DNA from: Natrinema zhouii
Lineage (GTDB): Archaea; Halobacteriota; Halobacteria; Halobacteriales; Natrialbaceae
Direction: 5' to 3'
Assembly: GCF_013456555.2 (NCBI RefSeq)
Contig: NZ_CP059154.1
Span: forward strand, 806,001-870,000
Length of the DNA stretch: 64,000 bases
Positions 8,841 through 17,342 of this stretch are shown one piece after another (within the stretch, counting starts at the first letter, position 1; every line of letters starts with the position of its first letter). Made by a program: the position numbers and the translations under genes. The notes under the pieces were generated by a model. It saw nothing but the letters and a program-made list of their open reading frames with translations. It searched no databases and was not told where the DNA came from.

Positions 8841-10613
8841 TCACTGACGATCGGCCGGGTCAATCACCCAGAGTTCCGTCTCCCCGTTCTCGTAGACTTT
8901 GTTCGCTGCTCGATCGTCCGCTAACCGGGCGTGCTCGGATTCGGTGTACGCGCTTTCGGACCCGTTGTACGGGGCTCGTCGGTCGTGTTCCGTCAGGAAC
9001 AGGTACTGGGGATACGTTTCGAAGGCGTCCCCCAACCGGTCGTCGTCGTCACCGTACCCAAGCGACGGCGGTGGCTCCGTTTCGGTCCCGCCGCCTCGGA
9101 ACGGCTGAACGTCTCGTTCGGTCGCGCTACGGTAGCCGAGCGAGTACCAAGCGATATCTCGAGACGTGCTATACGACGCGGTCTCGTACTTGCCGGTCGC
9201 CGTCTCGATGGTGTGTGCCGCTCCCGATGCTTCGGAGTGCGTGAGGTGGTTGTGATCCGTGTAGAGACCGCCGACCGCGAGGAACGTGACCAGCAACACG
9301 AGGAGAACGCCGATAGCGCCGACGTGTGCGAACCCGCGGCGCTGTTCCCGTCCGTACCGCCGCGATAGGAGAAGGCCGACCGCGAGCGTCATCGCGAGTA
9401 TCAGATATCGGAACCCCCGAGTCGGGCTCATCGTGAAGTAAAAAACCAATACGATGGCGATCCCGCCGCCGGCGATCAACTGGACGGCGATGTCCAGGTC
9501 GCGTCGCTTCGCAGTTCGGTTCGCGACGGCGACGGTGACGGCGACGAAGAACAGACCCGAGAGGAGCGCGTAGACGGCTATCGAACCGTACATCTCGAGG
9601 AATTGCACGACCAGTTCGGTCGGCTTCAGCCCCATCGCTTCGGCTTGCTGTGCCTCGGCCGCCGATTTCCGCGTGCGGAGCGCCGGAGCGATAAACTGGA
9701 CCAAATTGGTCCCGAGCCGCTCGAACCGTGTATACCACGCCGAAAACCCGACGAGAACGAAGAGGAATACCGTCGCGGTCCGTCGATCCGTCGTCGGTGT
9801 CGTGCGACGAACCATCCGCGTAAGCCGCGGTGAGACCGTATACGCAACGATGAGGACGGCGACTAACAGGGTCGTGATCGGATGGAAAAAGAGAACGAAC
9901 GAGGCGAAGACGAGCGAGAGGGCGGTAAATCGCCGCTGCTCTCTCGCACCGCGATGTGACTCCAGCAGATAGAGGAATACCGGAGCAACGAAAAACGAGA
10001 GGACGGACGGATGGAGGCTCAGATGGAATCGTCCGAACAGCAACGGGAGCGCACAACCGATCAGGACGATCGATTCCGTTGAGTCGGACGCGACGCGGTC
10101 GGCGTAGAGCGACACGAAGCCGAGATACATGCCGAAAAAGAGGAGCGGGACGAGATACCTGCCCTGCTCGAGGGAGATTCCGAACTGCTCGAGAACGGCG
10201 AGCAGGATGTGAATCACGGGATACCAGTTATCAGGGCTTATGAACCCAGTGTTCACGATCGTTCGCGCTTCACCGAGATGAAACAGGACGTCCGAGTTGC
10301 CGCGGCCGTAGAGCGCGTAGCCGCGGAACAGCGGCAAGCAGAACAGGAGGAGATACGAAACGAAGAGCGGGATCAGGAACTTCCACCAGTAGCGTTTGCG
10401 CTCGGAGGTGGCGTCCACGAATATCCCGAGCAACGAACTGACGGCGACGGCTCCGAAGAGTTCCATCGAGTACGCCGAAGTGACTGACGTCTCGTACCCC
10501 GATGCCGGTGGCGTCGAGAGGACGTGGATAACCGAGGCGAGCGAGAGGACGAGTGAGAGTCCGAGCAGGAGCCGCTGGAGCCGCCCCTCTCGGATCGCGC
10601 TATACCCGCGCAT
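8841..10613 (-). CDS. polytopic membrane protein, probable GT-C type glycosyltransferase
   Basis: About 590 residues with roughly 12 transmembrane segments and a soluble C-terminal domain after residue 460. The first large loop has GRGNSDVLFHLGEAR, an acidic residue-containing loop typical of archaeal GT-C glycosyltransferases that use polyprenyl-phosphate sugars. LHPSVLSFF and FFHPITTLL follow between later helices. The start used is ATG 10613, overlapping the end of the upstream GT4 gene by 14 bases; an ATG at 10625 is also possible. That overlap implies translational coupling. It is probably a sugar transferase acting outside the membrane, but the specific reaction is not known. Confidence 0.6.
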   Translation of the reverse strand: MRGYSAIREGRLQRLLLGLSLVLSLASVIHVLSTPPASGYETSVTSAYSMELFGAVAVSSLLGIFVDATSERKRYWWKFLIPLFVSYLLLFCLPLFRGYALYGRGNSDVLFHLGEARTIVNTGFISPDNWYPVIHILLAVLEQFGISLEQGRYLVPLLFFGMYLGFVSLYADRVASDSTESIVLIGCALPLLFGRFHLSLHPSVLSFFVAPVFLYLLESHRGAREQRRFTALSLVFASFVLFFHPITTLLVAVLIVAYTVSPRLTRMVRRTTPTTDRRTATVFLFVLVGFSAWYTRFERLGTNLVQFIAPALRTRKSAAEAQQAEAMGLKPTELVVQFLEMYGSIAVYALLSGLFFVAVTVAVANRTAKRRDLDIAVQLIAGGGIAIVLVFYFTMSPTRGFRYLILAMTLAVGLLLSRRYGREQRRGFAHVGAIGVLLVLLVTFLAVGGLYTDHNHLTHSEASGAAHTIETATGKYETASYSTSRDIAWYSLGYRSATERDVQPFRGGGTETEPPPSLGYGDDDDRLGDAFETYPQYLFLTEHDRRAPYNGSESAYTESEHARLADDRAANKVYENGETELWVIDPADRQ

Positions 10614-11691
10614 GGATCTCTCCAATCGCGTCGACGAGTTCCGTGGCGATCGCTTCTGCGGTGTTCTCCCGACGAACGCGTTCGATCGACTGCGTGCCGA
10701 TCCGTCTGCTCACGTCCGGCCGTTCGAAGAGGTGTTCGAGTGGCTCCCGTATCGAGCCCTCGGTAGACGGGTCAACCAGGAACCCGGTCTCACCGTGGTC
10801 GATCTGCATCGGCATCCCGTGGGCCGGGTTCGAGATGACCGGCAGGCCCGCCGCCTGCGCTTCCAGAACGACGTTCGGGTAGCCGTCGATGTACGAGATG
10901 TACACGAACGCGTCCGAGAGTTCGTACAGCGCTTCGATATCGTTGACGTGGCCCGGCGTGTGAATGCGGTCCCTGACCGGGGGAGATGATACCTCCTCGA
11001 CGTACCGTACGAGTTCGTCGTAGTACAACCCGCCTCCCGCGATGATATATGCGGTGTCGGGGTCCTCCCGGAGGAGACCGGTTATTTCGTCGACGCAGTC
11101 TCGAGCCCCTCGAAACTTCCCCTGGTATCGCAGGTTCGTGACCGTAAGGACGACGTTTTCGGCGTCGGGCGTGCACGCTGCCGTTCGCTGCTCGCCGGGC
11201 TCGAACCGGTCGACCTCGATATGCGGTGGAACGACCTTGATCCGGGATCGCGGACACGAGGTGTTCTCGTGCGTTATCTCTCGTAACTCTTCGGAGACGA
11301 CGATATACCCGTCTGCCAGACGATACGTGATCGCGTTCAGAACCGTGAGACCGCGGAAACTGAGATAGCCGAAATAATCCCGCCGCCGTAACTGCTCTCG
11401 TCGCTTCTCGGTGCGTTGTCGCCACAGGTCCCCTCCGTGACGGATCACGACGGGCGTATCGTAGACCATCCCGAGAAGGATCGCGACGAATCCGACGAGG
11501 TCCGCTCCGTTCGCCAAGAGGACGTCCGGCCGCTCGCGTCTGATCGTGTGAGCACCCGTGAGCAGCATCGTCTTGTACCGGTCGAACCCGTTTCGGTCCG
11601 CGACGGAGATGTAGTCACACCTCCCGCCGAGGGTTTCGAACGGTTGTCGGAACTTCTCTGCTCGGTGGGCCGTAAATCCCAGTACGTTCAT
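10600..11691 (-). CDS. glycosyltransferase family 4
   Basis: A GT-B fold sugar transferase of about 363 residues. The N-terminal Rossmann half begins MNVLGFTAHRAEKFRQPFET. The donor-binding half has VVPPHIEVDRFEPGE, NVVLTVTNLRYQGKF, IHTPGHVNDIEALYELSDAF and the conserved ExxxxGLP element (YPNVVLEAQAAGLPVISNP). The ATG at 11691 is preferred because the in-frame sequence back to 11763 is a Ser-rich extension not seen in the family. It is the first gene of a minus-strand unit with the GT-C-like protein and the sulfatase-like hydrolase, and it is divergent from the flippase gene. Confidence 0.85.
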   Translation of the reverse strand: MNVLGFTAHRAEKFRQPFETLGGRCDYISVADRNGFDRYKTMLLTGAHTIRRERPDVLLANGADLVGFVAILLGMVYDTPVVIRHGGDLWRQRTEKRREQLRRRDYFGYLSFRGLTVLNAITYRLADGYIVVSEELREITHENTSCPRSRIKVVPPHIEVDRFEPGEQRTAACTPDAENVVLTVTNLRYQGKFRGARDCVDEITGLLREDPDTAYIIAGGGLYYDELVRYVEEVSSPPVRDRIHTPGHVNDIEALYELSDAFVYISYIDGYPNVVLEAQAAGLPVISNPAHGMPMQIDHGETGFLVDPSTEGSIREPLEHLFERPDVSRRIGTQSIERVRRENTAEAIATELVDAIGEIHARV

Positions 11692-11870
11692 GTGTTTCGC
11701 TCCAGATTCCGCACCGGATGTCGCCACTTCGGAACCACTTGAGTACGCCGAGAGACGAGACAATTACGTTTAGTGTTTTCCCCGCATCATTCCGCGAGTA
11801 CGAGTTACGGACATGATTCGATTTCGGTAGGAACGGCTTTCCGTATCAGCAGTCATCTCTATCGGCCATT

Positions 11871-11880
11871 TCCTTTATAC
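11871..11880 (+). promoter_or_regulatory. candidate TATA element for the flippase transcript
   Basis: CCTTTATACC is centred about 30 bases before the ATG of a short reading frame at 11908 and about 100 bases before the flippase ATG. It is the best TATA-like match in the 285-base divergent gap. Confidence 0.4.
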
Positions 11881-11907
11881 CGGCGTTGCGTTACGGCCGA
11901 CAGCAAA

Positions 11908-11973
11908 ATGCCATTCCTTCGCGACCCTGTTCGGGCACCTCCCTTTGACGTCGGTAGAATGGGTATCCGGTGA
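11908..11973 (+). CDS. possible 21-codon upstream ORF of the flippase
   Basis: ATG at 11908 opens a 21-codon frame (MPFLRDPVRA, then PPFDVGRMGIR) ending in TGA at 11971-11973, three bases before the flippase ATG. A TATA-like element sits about 30 bases upstream of this ATG, so a leaderless transcript would begin at it. Ribosomes finishing here could reinitiate on the flippase. It may equally be an accidental frame. Confidence 0.25.
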   Translation: MPFLRDPVRAPPFDVGRMGIR

Positions 11974-11976
11974 ACG

Positions 11977-13419
11977 ATGAAGATCGGTCAAACCTCGCTC
12001 GTCTACTACGGGACGACGGTCGCGGCCACGGTGATCGGGTTCCTCTCGACGGTGTACTTCGCTCGAGTGCTCGGTGCGGAGAGATACGGCGTCTACACGC
12101 TGGCGATAGCGGTCGTCCTCTGGTTGAAGATAGGGGGACAGTTCGGGATCACGACCGCGGTCACGAAACGCCTTAGCGAAGGGGACGAACGGGGGGCATT
12201 CGTCGTCGCCGGTGCAGTGATGCTCGCGGTTCCGATCGCGGCGCTGTCCGCGGCGATACTCCTGTTCAGAGAACAGCTGAACGCATACGTCGGCGTGCAG
12301 GCCGCGAGCCTGATCGTGTTGCTCTTTTTCGCCAGTCTGTTCTTCGAGTTCGCTATCGCCGTGCTGAACGGGTACCGCCTCGTTCACGTCTCGGGTTTCG
12401 TCTCTCTGGGTCGAAAACTCGGTCAGGCCCTGCTACAGGTCGGACTCGTCGCCGTCGGATACGGGCTGATCGGCATGTTCGTCGGCTACGCGGTCGCCGG
12501 TCTCTGTGCCGGCGCGATCACGTTCGTTCTGTTCTCCGTGAACTACGGCATTCCGAGGCGACGTCACTTCGTCAGCGTCTTCGACTTCGCCAAATTCTCG
12601 TGGCTCGGTTCGCTCCGGGCGCGCTCGTTCAGCAACGCCGACATCCTCGTACTGGGTGCGTTCGTGCCGTCCGGGTTGATCGGTATTTACTCCGTGGCGT
12701 GGTCGATCGCCAAACTCCTCGATATCTTCGGCTCCTCGATCAAGGCCACGCTCTTCCCGGAGATGAGCAAACTCTCGGCCGAGGACGAGACGGGGACGAT
12801 AGCCGACCTGGTCAACGTCTCGATCGCGTATACGGGTCTCTTTCTGATCCCCGGGCTCTGTGGAAGCGTCTTACTCGGTGATCGGATCCTAGGGATCTAC
12901 GGTGACGAGTTCGCCGCCGGAGCGACCGTTATGTGGATCCTCGTCGCGGCCGTTCTCATTTACAGTTATCAGCGCCAACTGGTAAACGCCCTCAACGCCA
13001 TCGACCGCCCCGACCTCTCGTTCCGAACGAACATTGCGTTCGTAGCGAGCAATATCGTACTCAACGTCGTGCTGATCTCTCTCTACGGCTGGACCGGTGC
13101 CGCGGTCGCGACCGCGCTCTCGGCCGTGATCGGGTTCGCGTTGGCAGCACATTACCTCAACGCGGAACTCCCGCTGACGATCCCGGGACGGGAAATAGCG
13201 TATCAGTGGCTGTCCGCCGGCGTGATGTCCGCCGTCGTCTACGCGGGGACCCGTCTCGAAACGAGCCGCGGGCCGTTGCTCAACGAATACGTGTCCCTCG
13301 CCGTGCTCGTCGCCGTCGGCGCTGGCGTTTATTTCCTCTGTCTGTTCGTTCAATCGTCCCGGTTCCGATCGACTGTGCGGCGGAACGTTCCGCTGGATAC
13401 GAGCGGAATACCGCTCTAG
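11977..13419 (+). CDS. oligosaccharide flippase (Wzx/polysaccharide transporter family)
   Basis: A 480-residue membrane protein with about 14 hydrophobic segments, typical for the MOP/PST flippase superfamily that moves lipid-linked oligosaccharides across the membrane. The N-terminus (STVYFARVLGAERYGVYTLA) carries the family's FARxLGxxxYGxY signature. Residues around 205-220 (FDFAKFSWLGSLRARSFSNA) and 245-260 (SSIKATLFPEMSKLSAED) match the central conserved region. The length is usual. The gene leads a plus-strand series of glycan genes and is divergent from the GT4 gene. Confidence 0.88.
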   Translation: MKIGQTSLVYYGTTVAATVIGFLSTVYFARVLGAERYGVYTLAIAVVLWLKIGGQFGITTAVTKRLSEGDERGAFVVAGAVMLAVPIAALSAAILLFREQLNAYVGVQAASLIVLLFFASLFFEFAIAVLNGYRLVHVSGFVSLGRKLGQALLQVGLVAVGYGLIGMFVGYAVAGLCAGAITFVLFSVNYGIPRRRHFVSVFDFAKFSWLGSLRARSFSNADILVLGAFVPSGLIGIYSVAWSIAKLLDIFGSSIKATLFPEMSKLSAEDETGTIADLVNVSIAYTGLFLIPGLCGSVLLGDRILGIYGDEFAAGATVMWILVAAVLIYSYQRQLVNALNAIDRPDLSFRTNIAFVASNIVLNVVLISLYGWTGAAVATALSAVIGFALAAHYLNAELPLTIPGREIAYQWLSAGVMSAVVYAGTRLETSRGPLLNEYVSLAVLVAVGAGVYFLCLFVQSSRFRSTVRRNVPLDTSGIPL

Positions 13420-13553
13420 GACCGGTTTCCTCCGGTGTCCGTGTCGCGGCCTCCGACCGAGTATTCAGTCAGATACCCATACAACCGATTTCCAATGGAG
13501 ATAAGGGACACATTTCACCGAAGCTTTCGTTACGGAGCGGATGATACGGGGCG

Positions 13554-14789
13554 ATGATGTCATCCAGCCGTACGCTCGAGCGGGCCCTCGAGTCGCTCGA
13601 TGTCGAGAACGTATTCGTCTACGTCGGCGATGCCGTGCGATGGGACGCCGTGCCCGATCGGGTGACCGACCGGGCGGCCACGGTGCGGTCGGTAAGCGCC
13701 TCGACGCACAGCCCGAGTTCGTTCGCCTCGCTCGCGACCGGCCGCTACCCGACGACTCACGGGGTCGTGACGTTCAACCACCGACTGTCGGCCGACGCCT
13801 TCCGACTGTTCGACGTTCCGGGACGCGAGACGCGCTTCGTTAACTCGATCTTCGCGTACGCCGAACGGGAACACGGCAACGCCGTCGACCCGATCCACAC
13901 CGTCCTCGGCGTCGAGCCGCCGGCCGTCGACGACCCGCTCGAGGGCCTCGAGTCGCCGTTCGTCGCGATGGAGCGGGGGCCTGGCGGCCACGCGCCGTAC
14001 GGCGACTTCTCGGGGACCGCATCGGACTACTTCCGGCGGCGGCGAGCGGCCGACACGGCGACCCTCCGGGAGGAGTATCGGCGGAGCGTCGAACTGGACG
14101 CGGAACTCTTCTCCGAGCGGCTGCGTCGCCTCGAGAAGACGGGGCGTCTCGATGACACGCTCGTCGTCTACACCTCGGACCACGGCGAGTTGCTCGGCGA
14201 AGGCGGCGAACTCGGGCACAGCTCGCCGATGCGGCCCGAACTTGTCTACGTGCCGACGGCGCTGTTCCATCCGGACCTGCCGACGACCGCGGTCGACGAT
14301 GCCGTGTTCCACCACGCCGACCTGCTCCCGACGGTCCTCGACGTGCTCGGCGTCGAGGAGCCGAGCGACCGGGCGCAGTTCGACGGCAGATCGGCGGTGC
14401 GGTCGCTCACGAACGAGCCCCGACCCTGCACGTACGAGAACCGGGTGCTGCCGTCGTCGCTGCCGTTCGGCTCCGGATCGCTCCACTACGAGGGCCTCTG
14501 GGACGCCGACGGGGGCTACGCGTTCGCCCGGACGTCGCTTCCCGAGCGGCTGCTCGTCCTCGCCGGGAAGACGGTCGCGAGCGCGAAGCGGGGGTACGTC
14601 CGCCGGAACCTCCCGACTGCGGTCGGCGCGTACGCCGACGGCGGCGCGAGTCGCTACGGCGAGCCGTCGTTCTCCGAACGCGAGGCGGAGCAACGGCTCG
14701 AGCGGCTGGCGGAAGGCGCCGTCGCCGGTGAACAGGTGTCGCTCTCGGACGGGGCCGAACAGCGGCTCCGCGATCTCGGATATACGTAA
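13554..14789 (+). CDS. sulfatase-like hydrolase
   Basis: A 411-residue member of the alkaline phosphatase/sulfatase superfamily. Metal ligands are suggested by VYVGDAVRWDAV near residue 25 and VVYTSDHGELLGEGGELGH near 205. In the nucleophile region it has THSPSSFASLATGRYPTTHG, with Ser/Thr and no CxPxR, so it is not a classical formylglycine sulfatase; phosphotransferase or phosphohydrolase action is possible. ATGATG at 13554 gives two adjacent starts. It lies between the flippase and a GT4 gene on the same strand, which suggests a role in glycan modification. Confidence 0.78.
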   Translation: MMSSSRTLERALESLDVENVFVYVGDAVRWDAVPDRVTDRAATVRSVSASTHSPSSFASLATGRYPTTHGVVTFNHRLSADAFRLFDVPGRETRFVNSIFAYAEREHGNAVDPIHTVLGVEPPAVDDPLEGLESPFVAMERGPGGHAPYGDFSGTASDYFRRRRAADTATLREEYRRSVELDAELFSERLRRLEKTGRLDDTLVVYTSDHGELLGEGGELGHSSPMRPELVYVPTALFHPDLPTTAVDDAVFHHADLLPTVLDVLGVEEPSDRAQFDGRSAVRSLTNEPRPCTYENRVLPSSLPFGSGSLHYEGLWDADGGYAFARTSLPERLLVLAGKTVASAKRGYVRRNLPTAVGAYADGGASRYGEPSFSEREAEQRLERLAEGAVAGEQVSLSDGAEQRLRDLGYT

Positions 14790-14885
14790 GCCGTCCGCCT
14801 CGAGTCGGCATAGCGTCGCCTTACGGCCGTCTCTCGTGGCGTCGACTGGACGTAGGTGCCGAGTTCTCTCGCGGCCCGTCGGTAC

Positions 14886-14894
14886 GTTTTATGC
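14886..14894 (+). promoter_or_regulatory. TATA element of GT4 gene
   Basis: GTTTTATGC is centred about 33 bases upstream of the ATG at 14923, within the usual range for a nearly leaderless haloarchaeal mRNA. It supports that start over the long open frame that extends upstream through the sulfatase-like gene. Confidence 0.45.
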
Positions 14895-14922
14895 TGGTTC
14901 GGATCGAACGCACCGAGCACGA

Positions 14923-16110
14923 ATGCGGGTTCTCAATAGCCTCGCCGACCCTCGCGTGGGCGGTCCCCAGCGCCGGTCGCTGGCCGTCGCGGAGGGACTG
15001 CGCGACCGCGGTATCGAGACGGTGTTTCACCTGCCGGACGGCGACGACGCGTTCGAACGAATGGCAGCCGACCGCGGCTTCGAGGTCGTCCGACCCGGTC
15101 CGCCGCAGTTACGGCCACCCCGGAACGTGCTCGCGAACGCGCGCTTTGCCGCCCGGCTGCTCCCGTCGATCGCCCGGCTCGCGGCGGCGATCGAGCGCCG
15201 GGATATCGACGTGGTCCACGCGAGCATGACGCTCTCGTTCCCGGCCGCCATCGCCGCCCGACGCACGGACACGCCGCTGGCTTGGTTCTTCAACGATACC
15301 GGTACCCCGCGACCGCTCGCCCGCGGGATGGCCTGCCTCGCTCGAGCCACCGCGGACGAGATCGCGCTCGCCGCGGACGCGGTCGGCGACTACTTCTTCG
15401 ACGGGCAGGTCCGGTCGCGGACGGTGTACCCGCCGGTCGACGTGGCCGAGTTCGATCCGACGACGGTGGCGGCCGGCGAGCGGTCGCTCCGCGAGGAGTT
15501 GGGAGTCGCCGAGAGCGTGCCGATCGTCGGCACCGTCGGCAACGTCAACCCGGTCAAGGGCCACGAGTACTTGCTTCGGGCGATCGCGCGCGTTCGCGAT
15601 CGAATCGGCCCGGTCGTCGTACCCATCGTCGGGAAGGTACTCGAGTCGCGACGGGGGTACGCCGAGCGATTGGGGCGGCTCCGGTCCCGGCTGGACCTCG
15701 AGGAGACCGTGCGATTCCTCGGGCACCGATCGGACGTGCCGCGACTCCTCTCGTCGTTCGACGTGTTCGTCCTGCCCTCGGTGACGGAGGCGTGCCCGAT
15801 CGCCGTACTGGAGGCCATGGCGATGGAGTCGGGAATCGTCGCGACGCGCGTCGGCGGCGTTCCGGAGCAACTCGAGGACGGGACGCACGGATGGGTCGTT
15901 CCCCCGGCCGATCCGGCGGCGCTCGCGGGCGCGATCTGCGACGCGCTCGACGCTCCCGCGGAACGGCGTCGACGGGGCGAGGCGGCTCGAAACCGCGCCG
16001 AAACGCTGTTTTCAGTGGATCACTGTGTCGACCGCCACCGCGAGATGTACGAGGCGGCCCGCGGGAGCGAGACCGCTCCCACGGTCAGTCGAGCGGTAGG
16101 GACTCGGTAG
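14923..16110 (+). CDS. glycosyltransferase family 4
   Basis: A 395-residue GT-B sugar transferase. The acceptor half starts MRVLNSLADPRVGGPQRRSL. The donor half includes VGTVGNVNPVKGHEYLLRAI (the usual xGxxxxxKG loop), VRFLGHRSDVPRLLSSFDVF and EACPIAVLEAMAMESGIVAT (the ExxxxG nucleotide-sugar motif). The reading frame is open much further upstream, but only as an out-of-frame shadow of the sulfatase-like gene; the ATG at 14923 gives the family N-terminus. It ends 85 bases before the wecB start. Confidence 0.88.
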   Translation: MRVLNSLADPRVGGPQRRSLAVAEGLRDRGIETVFHLPDGDDAFERMAADRGFEVVRPGPPQLRPPRNVLANARFAARLLPSIARLAAAIERRDIDVVHASMTLSFPAAIAARRTDTPLAWFFNDTGTPRPLARGMACLARATADEIALAADAVGDYFFDGQVRSRTVYPPVDVAEFDPTTVAAGERSLREELGVAESVPIVGTVGNVNPVKGHEYLLRAIARVRDRIGPVVVPIVGKVLESRRGYAERLGRLRSRLDLEETVRFLGHRSDVPRLLSSFDVFVLPSVTEACPIAVLEAMAMESGIVATRVGGVPEQLEDGTHGWVVPPADPAALAGAICDALDAPAERRRRGEAARNRAETLFSVDHCVDRHREMYEAARGSETAPTVSRAVGTR

Positions 16111-16160
16111 GGACGTTCGATAGAGCGGGAGCGCGGCGAAGCACCTCATTACTCACTGAG

Positions 16161-16172
16161 GATTCTTTACGG
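16161..16172 (+). promoter_or_regulatory. TATA element of wecB
   Basis: GATTCTTTACGG is centred about 29 bases before the ATG at 16196 and only about 11 before the alternative GTG at 16178. It therefore favours the ATG as the translation start. Confidence 0.45.
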
Positions 16173-16195
16173 TCGACGTGATACCGCGGCAACAC

Positions 16196-17275
16196 ATGGC
16201 TGCCCCCAGAATCGCGTTCGTGCTGGGAACGCGTCCGGAGATCATCAAACTCTCGCCGCTCATTCGGGCGTGCGACGATCGAGACGTTCCGTACGTCGTC
16301 GTCCACACCGGACAACACTACTCGGACTCGCTCGATACCGTCTTCTTCGAGCAACTCGAGTTACCGACGCCGACGCACAACCTCGAGGTCGGCTCGGACG
16401 ATCACGGCGCACAGACGGCCGAGATGATCCGCGGTATCGAATCGATCCTCACCGAGACGCGGCCGGACCACGTGATCGTCCACGGTGACACGAACTCGGC
16501 GCTGGCCGGCGCGATCGCGGCGAGCAAACTCGAGCCCTCGCTCGCCCACATCGAGGCAGGGCTGCGGAGCTTCGACCGGTCCATGCCCGAGGAGATCAAT
16601 CGGGTGTTAGCCGATCACGTGTCGAACTACCGCTTCGCGCCGACCGACGAGTCGGCCCGGCTGCTCGCGGCGGAGGGGATCGACGACGAGCGCGTCGTCG
16701 TCACCGGGAACACGATCGTCGACGCCGTCTCGCAGCACCGCGACCTCGCGACCCGGAAGAGCACGGTCCTCGAGGACCGCGACCTCGAGTCCGGCGAGTT
16801 CTACCTGCTCACTGCCCACCGGGCGGAGAACGTCGACGATCCTGACCGCTTCACGGGCATCCTCGCGGGCGTCGGCGAGTTTGCGGACCGGACCGACCGC
16901 GAGGTCGTCTACCCGATTCACCCGCGAGCGCGAGAGAACCTCGAGGAACTCGGCCGATCGGTCCCCGATCCGATCCGGCTCGTCCCCCCGCTCGATTTCC
17001 TCGACTTCCTGACCCTCGAAGATCACGCGCGGCTCGCGATCACGGACTCCGGCGGCGTCCAGGAGGAGACGTGTATCCTGGGGACGCCGTGTCTCACGGT
17101 CCGCGACAACACCGAACGGCCGGAGACGATCGATATCGGCGCGAACCGCTTGGTCGGTACCGACCGGACAGCGATCGTCGAGGGAGCCGAGGCGATGGTC
17201 GATCGCGACGGGGCGTGGCCGAACCCGTTCGGGGACGGCACCGCCGCGGACCGGATTTTGGAGACCCTACTGTAA
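16196..17275 (+). CDS. wecB: UDP-N-acetylglucosamine 2-epimerase, non-hydrolysing
   Basis: A 359-residue cytoplasmic enzyme interconverting UDP-GlcNAc and UDP-ManNAc. Family motifs are GTRPEIIKLSPLI at the N-terminus, HTGQHYSDSLDTVFF, VHGDTNSALAGAIAA, HIEAGLRSFDRSMPEEINR and SGGVQEETCILGTPCLTVRD near the C-terminus. These include the His, Arg and Glu residues of the epimerase active site. The ATG at 16196 fits the TATA spacing better than the GTG at 16178. With the wecC-type gene two genes downstream it forms the two-step route from UDP-GlcNAc to UDP-ManNAcA, a sugar known in archaeal N-glycans. Confidence 0.93.
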   Translation: MAAPRIAFVLGTRPEIIKLSPLIRACDDRDVPYVVVHTGQHYSDSLDTVFFEQLELPTPTHNLEVGSDDHGAQTAEMIRGIESILTETRPDHVIVHGDTNSALAGAIAASKLEPSLAHIEAGLRSFDRSMPEEINRVLADHVSNYRFAPTDESARLLAAEGIDDERVVVTGNTIVDAVSQHRDLATRKSTVLEDRDLESGEFYLLTAHRAENVDDPDRFTGILAGVGEFADRTDREVVYPIHPRARENLEELGRSVPDPIRLVPPLDFLDFLTLEDHARLAITDSGGVQEETCILGTPCLTVRDNTERPETIDIGANRLVGTDRTAIVEGAEAMVDRDGAWPNPFGDGTAADRILETLL

Positions 17276-17310
17276 CATATCGGCCCGTTTCGCCACGCCA
17301 ACCGCCGCAA

Positions 17311-17320
17311 GGTAATTACC
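17311..17320 (+). promoter_or_regulatory. TATA element of the SDR gene at 17343
   Basis: GGTAATTACC is centred 27 bases before the ATG at 17343. It is also a perfect 10-base palindrome, which may be chance. Confidence 0.35.
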
Positions 17321-17342
17321 ACCGCTTGTAGAGCGTGAGAAC

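Noticed and set aside
14152..14922. N-terminal extension of the GT4 frame through the sulfatase-like gene
   Set aside because: Out of frame with the sulfatase-like gene and Arg/Ser-rich; the GT4 fold and a TATA element fix the start at 14923.
17311..17320. GGTAATTACC palindrome read as a repressor operator
   Set aside because: Its position fits a TATA element and the arms are too short to claim a regulator site.
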